The notes beneath the pieces were generated by a model. The model was not told the DNA's origin. It searched no databases and was given only the letters and a program-made list of their open reading frames with translations. Positions 25,397 to 34,470 of a stretch of 64,000 nt of DNA are shown here, piece by piece. The DNA is taken from NCBI RefSeq assembly GCF_051251125.1, contig NZ_JBPCZL010000011.1; one strand, written 5' to 3'. This stretch comes from Carnimonas bestiolae. GTDB lineage: Bacteria > Pseudomonadota > Gammaproteobacteria > Pseudomonadales > Halomonadaceae. A program made the position numbers and the translations under genes. The stretch's first letter is position 1. Every line of letters starts with the position of its first letter.

Positions 25397-25413
25397 CTAG
25401 GTTATTAGCTAAC
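25397..25413. promoter_or_regulatory. Palindrome upstream of gloA
   Basis: AGGTTA-TTAGC-TAACCT lies 19 bases upstream of the gloA start codon, between it and any promoter. It is the right size for a TetR-type operator. E. coli controls gloA through NemR, but this site does not obviously match the NemR box. Confidence 0.35.
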
Positions 25414-25733
25414 CTTTTCAGATTAGATATGGCTATGATACACCCTACCCCCGTCAAGGCTGAAGACGTGACGCCCGATTGACACGATGCAGCCTTTTTA
25501 TCGGCCCGGTTACGCCTTGCCAGCGCATTACTTCTCGCTGTAGCTAAGCGCGCATACGCCTTGCGACTATCAAGTCGCCGCGTACCTTCCTATTGTCGCG
25601 CTTTCACTCAAGCACGCTTGTCGGCGGATGCGAGCGATGCCCCTACGACCAATGGTGAGCCTTAACAACCGCCTCCTGCAGTATGCTTCCTGTTACGCTA
25701 TGGCCATAGCGGTATTCAAGGGAGATGGCCCAA
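25414..25733. other. Divergent promoter region, gloA and DUF2147 gene
   Basis: No gene. TATGAT (near 25433) could serve as a -10 element, but neither promoter can be placed with confidence. Confidence 0.3.
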
Positions 25734-26219
25734 ATGAATCGCACTCGAAGGCTCTGGCGCAACGCGCTCGTGGTCGCGGCGCTGGCAACGTCGTTGGCAG
25801 CGGCGGCCGATCAGCCGTCAGCCCGTCAGGCCGCGTCACAACCGACACCCGTCGGCACTTGGCGCATGGTCGACGATAAAACCAAACTGCCCAAGGCAAT
25901 CGTTGAAATTACCCAGCATGGCGACACCCTGGAAGGCAAACCGATCAAACTGATTCGGCGCCCCGATCAAACGCCCAATCCGCTGTGCGAAAAGTGTGAC
26001 GGCGAACGCGCCAACCAACCAATCAAGGGCATGACCCTGCTATGGGGAGTCAAGCGCGATGGCGACGAATGGAACGGCGGACACATTCTCGATCCGAGTA
26101 ACGGCAGCGTGTATCGCGTGAAGCTGATTCCCTCCAAGGACGGCAAGACCATGGAAGTGCGCGGCTATCTGGGTATTTCGCTATTTGGCCGTACCCAGGT
26201 GTGGTATCGCCGCAACTAG
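25734..26219 (+). CDS. DUF2147 family secreted protein
   Basis: 161 residues. A signal peptide (MNRTRRLWRNALVVAALATS, then AAA) precedes a Gln/Ser-rich linker and the DUF2147 domain: VGTWRMVDDKTKLPKAIVEI, CEKCDGERANQPIKGMTLLW, and the end LGISLFGRTQVWYRR. The family is periplasmic and of unknown function; a CxxC is present (CEKC). ATG at 25725 lies only two bases from the AAGGGAG site, so the second ATG at 25734, 9 bases from GGAG, is the better start. Confidence 0.85.
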   Translation: MNRTRRLWRNALVVAALATSLAAAADQPSARQAASQPTPVGTWRMVDDKTKLPKAIVEITQHGDTLEGKPIKLIRRPDQTPNPLCEKCDGERANQPIKGMTLLWGVKRDGDEWNGGHILDPSNGSVYRVKLIPSKDGKTMEVRGYLGISLFGRTQVWYRRN

Positions 26220-26523
26220 CTACACCGCAGCGTGGGCTCGCTGTGCCTAGGCTGCTACGGAGCGAACGGGATGGGCGCCCACGCCAGGCGCGTTGAGAGC
26301 AGACCGCTGAGGCACGAAGGCGTCACGGCCACAAACCATCAAACGCGCCAACTACCGCTAAATGGACGCGCCAGCGCTCAGGCGTTAGCGATATGGGATC
26401 GCCAGCACCTAGTGAAGTACACGCCAACGCGCTAGAATATGCGCCCTTCATTCTTGGCAATTCGCCAACACCATTCATGTCCCGGACCGGAACCCGGGCC
26501 CGACTACGGGAAAATTCTCCGTT
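26220..26523. other. Upstream region of queC
   Basis: No gene. A TAGAAT (near 26434) could be the -10 element for queC. The leader holds GC-rich pairing segments around CCCGG/CCGGG (26479-26516). It does not show the short pattern of a preQ1-I riboswitch, and no riboswitch is called. Confidence 0.3.
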
Positions 26524-27237
26524 ATGACAACGCCTACCCAAGGTGGCGGCAGCGCCACTTCTACGCCCAACCAACGCGCCGTAGTGATCTACTCCGGCGG
26601 AATGGACTCCTACACCGTATTACACCGCGCGCTGCGCGAAACAGACGAGGTATATGCCTTGTCATTCGACTATGGCCAGCGCCATCGCTGCGAGCTGGAT
26701 GTCGCCGAACGCGTGTGTAAACAGCTTGGCGTGCCGCACAAGATCGTGGATATCAGCGCCATTCACTCGATCATTGACAGCTCGGCCCTTACCGATGCTT
26801 CTCAGCCGATGCCGCAAGGCGACTACGACGAAAGCAACATGACCGCTACCGTAGTGCCTAACCGCAACATGATTCTGCTGTCGCTGGCGATTGGCTATGC
26901 CGTTAACATTGGCGCAGCACGCTGCTATTACGGTGCGCACGGTGGCGACCATGCCATCTACCCTGACTGCCGCCCTGAATTTGTTGAGCGCATGAACAGC
27001 GTGGCTGCTATCGCCAACTATCAGTCGGTTGAGCTACTCGCCCCCTACCTTCATGCCAGCAAGGCAGAGATTCTGGGCGACGGGCTGACGATGGGCCTCG
27101 ACTATACCAATAGCTGGACCTGCTATTCTGGCGGTGAGAAGGCGTGCGGCCTATGCGGAAGCTGCCGCGAGCGTTTGGCCGCCTTCGCTGCGCATCAGAT
27201 GCAGGACCCACTCCCCTACGTCGATGGGGTGCGTTAA
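26524..27237 (+). CDS. queC: 7-cyano-7-deazaguanine (preQ0) synthase
   Basis: 237-residue ATP-dependent enzyme that turns 7-carboxy-7-deazaguanine and ammonia into preQ0 for queuosine synthesis. The PP-loop is VVIYSGGMDSYTVLH; later GAHGGDHAIYPDCRPEF and the C-terminal zinc site (TCYSGGEKACGLCGSCRER, four Cys) are diagnostic. The first 18 residues are a Gly/Ser/Thr-rich extension, so a start closer to the PP-loop is possible. Its stop overlaps the queE start (TAATG). Confidence 0.95.
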   Translation: MTTPTQGGGSATSTPNQRAVVIYSGGMDSYTVLHRALRETDEVYALSFDYGQRHRCELDVAERVCKQLGVPHKIVDISAIHSIIDSSALTDASQPMPQGDYDESNMTATVVPNRNMILLSLAIGYAVNIGAARCYYGAHGGDHAIYPDCRPEFVERMNSVAAIANYQSVELLAPYLHASKAEILGDGLTMGLDYTNSWTCYSGGEKACGLCGSCRERLAAFAAHQMQDPLPYVDGVR

Positions 27238-27881
27238 TGTACGCGGTCAAGGAAGCGTTTTACACGCTACAAGGGGAAGGCGCGCGCAGCGGACGCGCGG
27301 CGGTATTTTGTCGTTTCACCGGGTGTAATCTATGGTCGGGAAGAGCACGTGACCGCGACAGCGCGATGTGCCGATTCTGCGATACCGATTTCGTTGGCAC
27401 CGACGGGCAAAATGGCGGCCGCTTTCGCGAGGCCGCGGCGCTTGCCGAGCACTTGGATGGGCTATGGCCCACGCGAGGCGAAGGTATCAAGCCGTACGTG
27501 GTATTCACCGGCGGCGAACCACTGTTGCAGCTCGATGAAGCGCTGATCGACGCAATGCACCAGCGCGATTTCGAGGTGGCCGTCGAAACCAATGGCACTA
27601 TCGAGCCCCCGGCGGGAGTAGATTGGCTGTGCGTTAGCCCCAAGGGCTCGGTGGCGTTAGCGGTAAACGGCGGCAATGAGCTGAAACTGGTGTATCCGCA
27701 GAGTGATAACAGCCCAGCGCAGTTCGAACATCTGGCGTTTGACCACTTCTACCTTCAGGGCATGGACCTCACCCCTAGCGGCGGCGTGGGCAATACCATG
27801 GAGCAGGCGCTTGACTACTGCATGCGTCATCCCCGTTGGCAGCTTTCCATCCAGATGCACAAAATTGCAGGCATAGATTAA
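27237..27881 (+). CDS. queE: 7-carboxy-7-deazaguanine synthase
   Basis: 214-residue radical-SAM enzyme that contracts 6-carboxytetrahydropterin to 7-carboxy-7-deazaguanine. The cluster site is the variant CX14CX2C: GCNLWSGRARDRDSAMCRFC, as known for Burkholderia-type QueE, rather than CX3CX2C. EAFYTLQGEGARSGRAAVFC and YVVFTGGEPLLQLD are further family motifs. It overlaps queC and queD by one base each (TAATG), so queC-queE-queD is a tight operon. Confidence 0.95.
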   Translation: MYAVKEAFYTLQGEGARSGRAAVFCRFTGCNLWSGRARDRDSAMCRFCDTDFVGTDGQNGGRFREAAALAEHLDGLWPTRGEGIKPYVVFTGGEPLLQLDEALIDAMHQRDFEVAVETNGTIEPPAGVDWLCVSPKGSVALAVNGGNELKLVYPQSDNSPAQFEHLAFDHFYLQGMDLTPSGGVGNTMEQALDYCMRHPRWQLSIQMHKIAGID

Positions 27882-28720
27882 TGAGTCTTTTTGTACATTC
27901 CCTGACCGCGTTGGACGCCTCTTACTGGTGCGCGGAGCGCGGCCTGATGGGAGCCAGTTGGCAGGTTGATATCGAGCTTGAAGGCGAGCTTGGCGAAGAT
28001 GGCATGCTGATCGACTTCGGCAATATCAAGCCATGGATCAAGCAGTATATCGATGCCACCGTTGACCACACCCTGATCGTGCCCACCCAGATGCCGGGGC
28101 TGCGCGTGAATGAGTGCGTCGAAGGGCTATGCATCGATGCCTCACTGCCATGGCGGATGGAAGTACGAGCGCCGCGTCAGGCATTCACCCTGCTACCGTG
28201 GTCAACCATCGAACCGCACCGACTCGGCGAGTGGATCAGCGAGCAGCTGATGAAGCGGCCACCGGCCAATGTTACGGCCATCAAGGTCACGCTGCGCGAA
28301 GAACCTATTCGCGAAGGCTATGGCTACGGGTATTCGCATGGACTCAAGCGCCATCAGGGCAACTGCCAGCGCATTGCGCACGGGCACCGGTCGCGACTTG
28401 GCATCTGGCGCGATGGTGAGTTGGACGATGAGCTGATTCAGCACTGGAGCGAGCGGCTGGCCAATATCTATCTGGCAGATCGCGAGGATCTGGTGGGCAG
28501 TGAGCACGACGACACGCTGCGCTTCGCATATCAGGCCAGCCAAGGGCATTTTCGCATTACACTGCCCAAGGAGAAGGTTATCGTGATGCCCACCGCCACT
28601 ACGGTAGAGCAGATCGCGCAGTGGCTCGCCAACGAAATTGCGCTGGCAGAAGATGGTCGCATTCGCGTGCAGGCCTTTGAAGGCATTGGCAAGGGAGCGA
28701 TCGCCGAGGGCAAGCGGTGA
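27881..28720 (+). CDS. queD: Two-domain 6-carboxytetrahydropterin synthase (QueD-like)
   Basis: 279 residues, about twice a standard QueD, built of two tunnelling-fold halves. QueD converts dihydroneopterin triphosphate to 6-carboxytetrahydropterin, the substrate of QueE. The first half keeps the LIDFGNIKPWI and DHTLIVP segments but has GASWQV where the zinc-binding HGH should be. The second half has the HGH (CQRIAHGHRSRLGIW, His167/169, Cys162) with His153 as the probable third ligand, and PTATTVEQIAQWLANEI plus VQAFEGIGKGA near the end. So the active-site parts appear divided between halves. TAATG overlap with queE and a GTGA overlap with the next gene support the role. Confidence 0.85.
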   Translation: MSLFVHSLTALDASYWCAERGLMGASWQVDIELEGELGEDGMLIDFGNIKPWIKQYIDATVDHTLIVPTQMPGLRVNECVEGLCIDASLPWRMEVRAPRQAFTLLPWSTIEPHRLGEWISEQLMKRPPANVTAIKVTLREEPIREGYGYGYSHGLKRHQGNCQRIAHGHRSRLGIWRDGELDDELIQHWSERLANIYLADREDLVGSEHDDTLRFAYQASQGHFRITLPKEKVIVMPTATTVEQIAQWLANEIALAEDGRIRVQAFEGIGKGAIAEGKR

Positions 28721-28971
28721 GCACATGCCGAGCAGGCTGTGGCGCGTGCTGTATCGCACCTTCGATTTCGTCGCCGATTCCCGGCATGCCGCAGGGTAAG
28801 CCTGCGGGTGTCCGCTGCATCCAACTGGACGATAACAACCTGTGCATGCTGTTCGGCAAGCCCGAACGTCCCGAGGTGTGCCTTGCGTTCGACTATGATG
28901 CCGAGCTGTGCGGTGATCATCGTGACAGCGCACTGCTGAACATACGCTGGCTCGAGCAAAGCACCTGCTAG
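28717..28971 (+). CDS. YkgJ family cysteine cluster protein
   Basis: 84 residues with nine or more Cys, including CRAGCGACC at the N-terminus, CLAFDYDAELCGD and a C-terminal Cys. The family is annotated as zinc- or iron-chelating; biochemical function is not established. The start is GTG at 28717, overlapping the queD stop (GTGA), so it is the last gene of the que operon. Co-occurrence suggests a link to the Fe-S or zinc enzymes of queuosine synthesis, but that is speculative. Confidence 0.85.
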   Translation: MSTCRAGCGACCIAPSISSPIPGMPQGKPAGVRCIQLDDNNLCMLFGKPERPEVCLAFDYDAELCGDHRDSALLNIRWLEQSTC

Positions 28972-29412
28972 CACGCTGCTGTTATTGGCTCGGGCCATCT
29001 CTCTCGGGCGCGGGTGCGGGTGCGCGGCCAACGCCAACGGCTTCAATCGCGCGCTATTTCACCGTTTAATTCTCATGCGCGTATCTCACCGCTTCGCCTT
29101 TTTGATTGCAAAATACACCGCGTCTGTTCGCTCCAGTTCAGCGCGCATCTCGTCTGACCGACGCCCCTATCCCAGCGGCCACCCCACCGTCATGCGCCTT
29201 ACCTACCTCGCTAGCACTGGGCGCAATAGCACAGCAGTGAGCAGTGGCGTTATTGCCAGTGCGGGCCTCACGCATGAAAAGGCCGTGCCTCGGTAGCTTA
29301 CCGAGCACGGCCCTGCACAATAGACGCTTCGCTGCTTTTATCGCCCATCATCATCTGGACGCCAGGCGCTGAAGTGTTATTTCCCGCGCCTTCTTTACGC
29401 CGCAAGTAGCTA
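28972..29412. other. Intergenic region after the que operon
   Basis: No credible gene on either strand. It carries one hairpin terminator at 29281-29312. The rest is without visible features. Confidence 0.4.
29281..29312 (-). terminator. Terminator, minus strand
   Basis: A long stem (GGCCGTGCTCGGTA on the minus strand, one bulged base) is followed by TTTT. It lies about 100 bases past the stop of the small membrane-protein gene. Confidence 0.7.
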
Positions 29413-29748
29413 TTACTCTAACGCCAATAGCGTAACCAGCCCCGCGTACCACAGCAGCGCCAGCACCGAATGGATTGCCACCGGTACATCCGAGGCGTGC
29501 CGCCGTGACCGCTTGATGCTGGTCACCACACCAGATGCGATCACAATCGTTGCTAATAACAGCACCGCCCACAGCGCATGTTTGCCCGACCAGGCAATAC
29601 TGCCCAGTATCGCCAGCCCAGCCACTACGAAGCCAAAGTGCGCCACCTTCAAAAACTTGGAGGGTGGGCGATTCATTGCTGCAGCGATTGCCAATATCAC
29701 GCCGAACAGCGTTGCCACCGAGAGAAGAAGCCACAGCCAGGTTGTCAT
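29413..29748 (-). CDS. Small four-helix membrane protein
   Basis: 111 residues with about four hydrophobic helices: WLWLLLSVATLFGVILAIAA, GFVVAGLAILGSIAW, ALWAVLLLATIVIASGVV and a last one ending VLALLWYAGLVTLLALE. Between helices 3 and 4 is a basic KRSRRHASD loop. Not recognised as a named family; no function inferred. ATG at 29748 has GGAG 6 bases upstream; the GTG at 29760 is less likely. Confidence 0.65.
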   Translation of the reverse strand: MTTWLWLLLSVATLFGVILAIAAAMNRPPSKFLKVAHFGFVVAGLAILGSIAWSGKHALWAVLLLATIVIASGVVTSIKRSRRHASDVPVAIHSVLALLWYAGLVTLLALE

Positions 29749-30173
29749 TTTAATCTCCACATTAATTGTGTGGTTAATATGCCCGTGGCCGGCTTATTTT
29801 GCAACGCAACATGCGCCTCTGCGTTGCTATGCTTCAGCCAACGCTCAGCCTGCACGCCCACTTCGACAGACGAAAAAAGCACCCCAATAGGGGGGTGCTT
29901 ATGCACGGGCGATAGCGTTGCTACGTGTCGCCCTATATCCATTTGCGCCAGCGCAGCCGGTTCGTAGTTCCATTAGCACGCACCGGTAGAGAGAACTATG
30001 CCCTCGACGCCACCAACGGCGATAGCCGATGACTCAGCAGCGAGCAAGGCCGCTGATTACCGCCAGTCGCCCCGCTGCGGTTGACTCGCCCCTTCGACGC
30101 TGGGCGCGAGCTGATGCACACTCCGCACGCGTATCGATCAGGCGCCAGCGGCCGCTCTATGCCCTGCGCAAGC
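29749..30173. other. Intergenic region right of the membrane-protein gene
   Basis: No gene seen. It holds a minus-strand terminator (29878-29899). Confidence 0.4.
29878..29899 (-). terminator. Terminator downstream of ptrB
   Basis: On the minus strand AGCACCCC pairs with GGGGTGCT and is followed by TTTTTT. It is about 275 bases past the ptrB stop. Confidence 0.75.
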
Positions 30174-32303
30174 TTACGCGTCGACCAACGAGGTCGCCCC
30201 CAATTGCTCCAGCACGAACGCGTACGACTCTGCCAGCTCTTCATAGCGTTTGAAACGCCCTGACTTACCGCCGTGCCCCGCTTCCATATTGGTTCGGAAC
30301 ACCAGCGGGCGCTGTCCAGTATTCATGTCACGCAGCTTCGCGACCCATTTGGCGGGCTCCCAATACTGCACCTGAGAGTCCCACAGTCCCGTGCTGATAT
30401 AGAGCGCCGGGTAAGCCTGGGCACTGACATTGTCGTAGGGCGAGTAACCCAGCATGTAGTCGTAGTACGTTTGCTGCTCAGGGTTGCCCCACTCGTGATA
30501 CTCATTGGTGGTGAGCGGAATGGTTGGATCGAGCATGGTGGTAACAATATCGACGAACGGCACGTGCGCCTCCATCACACGATAGAGCTCAGGTGCCTGG
30601 TTCGCGACCGTTCCCATCAGCAGACCGCCAGCGCTTCCCCCTGCGGCTGCCACGCGTTCAGCACTCGCATAGCCCTGCTCGACCAGTGCGCGGGTAATAT
30701 CGATGAAATCATTGAAGGTATTTTGCTTATTCAGCAATCGTCCTGCGTCATACCACTGACGCCCCAGCTCCGCTCCGCCGCGCACATGGGCAATCGCAAA
30801 CACTACCCCGCGATCCAGCAGGCTGATGCGCGTCGATGAGAAGCCGGGGTCCATCGACATGCCGTAACTACCATAGCCATACTGATAGAGCGCGGCGCTA
30901 CCGTCTTTCACAAATCCCTTGCGATAGACCAGCGACACCGGCACCTCGGTACCATCGCGGACGCTGATCCACAGCCGTTCGGTGTGGTAGTTATCGGGGG
31001 AATAGCCGGCCACTTGCTGCTGTTTGAGCTGCTTTCGCTTGCCGCTGGCGAGATCAAGCTCATAGACAGTTGCGGGAGTCGTCAGCGAGGTATAGCCGTA
31101 ACGCAACAGCGTCGATTCGGCCTCAGGGTTGGCCGATAGCCCCATCGAATAGGCCGGCTCATCGGCCGACACGTAGCGCTGCTCGCCGTTATCGAACAGC
31201 AGGCGAATTCGCTCAAGGCCGTTGGAACGCTCTGCGATTGCCAGAAAGCCATCAAACAGCTCGACATCTTCGATCACCACCTGCGGGTCGTAATCGAGCA
31301 AAGACTGCCATTCGCTGCGCGATGTAGACGTCGATGGCGCGCTCATTACCTTGAAATTTTCAGCGCCGTCGGCGTTGGTCGAAATGACCCAACGCCCCGC
31401 ATAATGATCCGCGTTATAGCGCAGCCCCTCTTCACGCGGTGCCAGTGGAACCAGCTCGGCCGGCTGCTCGGCTGAGGTATAGCGCATTTCGGTGGTATCG
31501 GTGCTGAAGTGCACCAGAGTGATAAAGCGATCATCACGGGTTTTGGTCAGACCAAGGTAAAAGCTGTTGTCGTGCTCTTCGTAGATCAGCTGGTCTTCTG
31601 CCGCATCGGTGCCCAGCACGTGCTTTTTGACACGCTTGGTCAGCAGCGTGTCGGGGTCGTTCTCGATATACAGGAAGGTGCGATTATCGTTGGCCCATAC
31701 AATATAGCCCGACACGCCGGTAATACCGGTATCGATCACCTCCTCAGTGCCAATTTCCTTGACCTTTATCCTGAATTGACGCCGACCGCTATCGTCCTCG
31801 GCCCACGCAATCAGACGGGTATCAGGGCTAATTGCCGCTGCGCCCAGGCTAAAGAACTCCTTGCCTTCCGCCAATTGATTTTGGTCGAGGAGTATCTGCT
31901 CGTGCGAGAAATCGTTATTGGCATGGGCCGCCATCAGCGTTTCTGCGCTCAGCCCTTCGCTATCGCGCCGACGGGCCATCAATGGATAGTCCTGACCTTT
32001 GACAAAGCGGCTGTAATACCACCAGCCGCGTTTGCGGTAAGGCACCGATGACTCTTCCTGATTAATACGCGCAATCAGCTCTTCGTAAAGAGTGTCGCGG
32101 AAGCCTGTGAGCGGCGCCAACAGCTGATCCGCATAGCTGTTTTCACGGTTCAGGTAGTCGATGATTGCCGGATCCTTGCGCTCATCGTCACGCAGCCAGT
32201 AATAAACATCGTCACGACTCGCCCCAAAGGGAGCCGTAACGGTATGGGGACGCTGCTCGGCATCGGGAGCCGCGAGCGGCTGAACGCTGGAAGAAGAAGT
32301 CAT
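30174..32303 (-). CDS. ptrB: Oligopeptidase B
   Basis: 709-residue serine peptidase of the prolyl oligopeptidase (S9A) family that cleaves peptides after Arg or Lys. The N-terminus has DDVYYWLRDDERKDPAIIDY, followed by a beta-propeller region. The catalytic domain has FVKDGSAALYQYGYGSYG, HVRGGAELGRQWYDAGRL, the nucleophile in AAGGSAGGLLMGTVAN, and the His in MEAGHGGKSGRFKRY. The Asp lies between them. ATG at 32303 is chosen because the upstream 14 codons carry no family similarity and AGGT sits upstream. It has no signal peptide, so cytoplasmic. It is separated from ppiD by a terminator. Confidence 0.93.
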   Translation of the reverse strand: MTSSSSVQPLAAPDAEQRPHTVTAPFGASRDDVYYWLRDDERKDPAIIDYLNRENSYADQLLAPLTGFRDTLYEELIARINQEESSVPYRKRGWWYYSRFVKGQDYPLMARRRDSEGLSAETLMAAHANNDFSHEQILLDQNQLAEGKEFFSLGAAAISPDTRLIAWAEDDSGRRQFRIKVKEIGTEEVIDTGITGVSGYIVWANDNRTFLYIENDPDTLLTKRVKKHVLGTDAAEDQLIYEEHDNSFYLGLTKTRDDRFITLVHFSTDTTEMRYTSAEQPAELVPLAPREEGLRYNADHYAGRWVISTNADGAENFKVMSAPSTSTSRSEWQSLLDYDPQVVIEDVELFDGFLAIAERSNGLERIRLLFDNGEQRYVSADEPAYSMGLSANPEAESTLLRYGYTSLTTPATVYELDLASGKRKQLKQQQVAGYSPDNYHTERLWISVRDGTEVPVSLVYRKGFVKDGSAALYQYGYGSYGMSMDPGFSSTRISLLDRGVVFAIAHVRGGAELGRQWYDAGRLLNKQNTFNDFIDITRALVEQGYASAERVAAAGGSAGGLLMGTVANQAPELYRVMEAHVPFVDIVTTMLDPTIPLTTNEYHEWGNPEQQTYYDYMLGYSPYDNVSAQAYPALYISTGLWDSQVQYWEPAKWVAKLRDMNTGQRPLVFRTNMEAGHGGKSGRFKRYEELAESYAFVLEQLGATSLVDA

Positions 32304-32324
32304 CGTACCTACCTGTAAAGAAAA

Positions 32325-32351
32325 AGCCCGGCACCTAACAGGCACCGGGCT
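32325..32351 (-). terminator. Terminator after ppiD
   Basis: On the minus strand AGCCCGGTGCCT pairs with AGGTGCCGGGCT, then TTTTT. It lies between ppiD and the ptrB start. Confidence 0.85.
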
Positions 32352-32378
32352 ACATGATGTGGCAAAACCTGAAACGCG

Positions 32379-34199
32379 TTATTTGCGATCGATAGTGGCA
32401 CGTTCGTTGAGCAGATCCAAGAGGCCCTTGGAAACAGAGTTGCCCTGCGCATCGCGAATCGAGTTAGCAACCTTGCCTTCGGACCCTTTATCGCTGCGAG
32501 TACCAACGCCGTTGAGCTCGAGTACCGCTACCTTGTTATCGCCAAGCTCGGCGGTGCCAAAGCTATGCTTGCCTTGCTCAGGGCGCGGCAGCGCAAAGGC
32601 CCGGTTAATGATCTTGGCATCGGGGGTATCGGCATTACGGGAAACCTTGGCCGCCGACTGCCAGCCAAGCGCCACCTGCTCACCCTGTTTGAGTGAGGCG
32701 ACACGCTGCTTGGCCAGATCGTTAAGCGCGCTACGTGTTTTGTCGGCGATAACCGCCTGACGCACCCGATCCTTGACCTGATCGAACGGAAGCTGCTGCT
32801 GATCGCGGTGCTCACTCACGTGTAGCACTACGCGGCGATCATTACCCAGATCGAGCACATCGCTGTTGTAGCCTTTGCTTAGCACATCGCTGGAGAACGC
32901 AGCGTCAAGCACGCCCGGCTCGCCCAGTATGCCGTCAATGTTATCGCTGTCTTCAGCCAGCCAATCGCTGTGCTGAAGCGGCAGCTTCATGTCCTTGGCA
33001 ACGCTATCGAGATTATCAGCCGAGAAGCTCTTGTCGCCCAGCTCTTCAACGGCATTATCGAACTCGCTATTGACCTTCTGCAGCTGCAAACGCTCGGTGA
33101 TCTGCGGCTTCAGTTCGTCGAAGGAAGGCATATCGATACCGGTTACCTTGACCAAATGCAGCGCGCCGTCGAATTCAAACGGCTTCGATACCTGGCCTTT
33201 AGTCAGCTTGGCAACAGTGCTGTCGAAAGGCTCGCCGAAGATGCCGGTGGTCACGTTACCGAGATCGCCGCCGTTGCTGGCAGATGCCTTGTCATCAGAG
33301 AACTGGCGCGCCACGCTGGCGAAGTCCTTGCCGCCATCGAGCTGCTGCTGCACTTGCTGCATACGCGCCTTGGCCTTCTGCGCATCCTTGTCGGAAATCA
33401 CGATGTCAGAAACCTGACGCGCGGCATCCTTGGCCTGATTGTCGTACTCAGCGCGCAGGTCGCTATCGCTTACGCTGACGTTTTTGGCCAGCGCGCTTTT
33501 ATCGAGCACCAGATAATCAAGCTTGACCTGCTCAGGGCGTACATACTGCTCCTTGTGCTGGTCGTAGTACTGCTGCAGCTCTTCGTCGCTGGCCTGCACC
33601 GGCGCAGAGAGGTTGCTGCTATCGAGAATGGCATAGCGGAAATCGCGCGTTTCATTGCTCAGCGCGGTAATCTTGGAGCGCTCGGCACCGGTCGCAAAGC
33701 TGCCCAGAATCAGGCCGTTTTGCAACTGACGGATGGTCAGATCACGCTTTAGATAGTCACGGAAGGTTTCCGGGGTATAGCCGATCTGGCGCAGCTTCTC
33801 GACAAACTGCTGGGTCGAGAACTTGCCATCGTTCGACTTGAACTGCGGCAAGTTCAGGATCAACTGGTCAATCTGAGCATCAGAGACCGCCATACCACCC
33901 TTGGCAGCATACTGATCAAGCAGCTTCTGCTGAATCAACTGATCGAGGATCTGGCCGCGCGCCTGCTCCTGCTTCTCTGGAGGCAGGTCGCCCGACTGCG
34001 CCAAGCGCATCACTTGCTCATCAAGGGAGCGCCGGCTGATACCATCCCCATTGACGGTGGCCACGTCGTTTTTCGACGAGCCACCGGAAAACAGGCTGCC
34101 TAGATTCTCAAGGCCAAACAGCGCAAACACGACCACGACTACGCCAATAACTACCTTGGAAATCCAGCCGGAAGAATGTTCCCTGATTTGTTGCAGCAT
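32379..34199 (-). CDS. ppiD: Peptidyl-prolyl cis-trans isomerase / periplasmic chaperone PpiD
   Basis: 606-residue membrane-anchored periplasmic chaperone. The N-terminal helix WISKVVIGVVVVVFALFGL is preceded by MLQQIREHSSG, the standard PpiD start. A SurA-like N-domain follows (EQARGQILDQLIQQKLLDQY), then a parvulin-type domain (about residues 255-355: KDFASVARQFSDDKASASNG, GDLGNV). PpiD helps proteins leaving the Sec translocon. GAGG lies 5 bases before the ATG. Its position after lon and hupB is the conserved gammaproteobacterial order. Confidence 0.94.
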   Translation of the reverse strand: MLQQIREHSSGWISKVVIGVVVVVFALFGLENLGSLFSGGSSKNDVATVNGDGISRRSLDEQVMRLAQSGDLPPEKQEQARGQILDQLIQQKLLDQYAAKGGMAVSDAQIDQLILNLPQFKSNDGKFSTQQFVEKLRQIGYTPETFRDYLKRDLTIRQLQNGLILGSFATGAERSKITALSNETRDFRYAILDSSNLSAPVQASDEELQQYYDQHKEQYVRPEQVKLDYLVLDKSALAKNVSVSDSDLRAEYDNQAKDAARQVSDIVISDKDAQKAKARMQQVQQQLDGGKDFASVARQFSDDKASASNGGDLGNVTTGIFGEPFDSTVAKLTKGQVSKPFEFDGALHLVKVTGIDMPSFDELKPQITERLQLQKVNSEFDNAVEELGDKSFSADNLDSVAKDMKLPLQHSDWLAEDSDNIDGILGEPGVLDAAFSSDVLSKGYNSDVLDLGNDRRVVLHVSEHRDQQQLPFDQVKDRVRQAVIADKTRSALNDLAKQRVASLKQGEQVALGWQSAAKVSRNADTPDAKIINRAFALPRPEQGKHSFGTAELGDNKVAVLELNGVGTRSDKGSEGKVANSIRDAQGNSVSKGLLDLLNERATIDRK

Positions 34200-34362
34200 T
34201 GAAACCTCGGTTGATCACAAACGGTCTTGGATGGTGCCGCATTATACCTTTTACATGCATCGGCACGCCATGCGCGATGAACTTCACGTAGCGTAAAACC
34301 GGGGTGTTTTAACGTGAAAAGTAGTGATAGCCACATCAACGCCCTGACCAGCGCGCAAACAA

Positions 34363-34386
34363 AAAGCGCATCAAAGGATGCGCTTT
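34363..34386 (-). terminator. Terminator after hupB
   Basis: AAAGCGCATC-CTTT-GATGCGCTTT with a following TTG on the minus strand, 85 bases past the hupB stop. Confidence 0.8.
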
Positions 34387-34470
34387 ATGTTCGATAACGG
34401 GGTGACTTACCGGTGCACCGCACCTGAACTTAGCCAACCTAACCCTTATCAACGCCTGAGAACGTGTGTC

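Noticed and set aside
26220..26523. PreQ1 riboswitch before queC
   Set aside because: The short preQ1-I pattern (small hairpin with an A-rich tail) could not be found; the GC-rich pairing segments are not specific.
28985..29296. Small plus-strand gene after the que operon
   Set aside because: The Ala/Arg/Ser-rich translation has no motif or plausible start, and it runs through a terminator hairpin.
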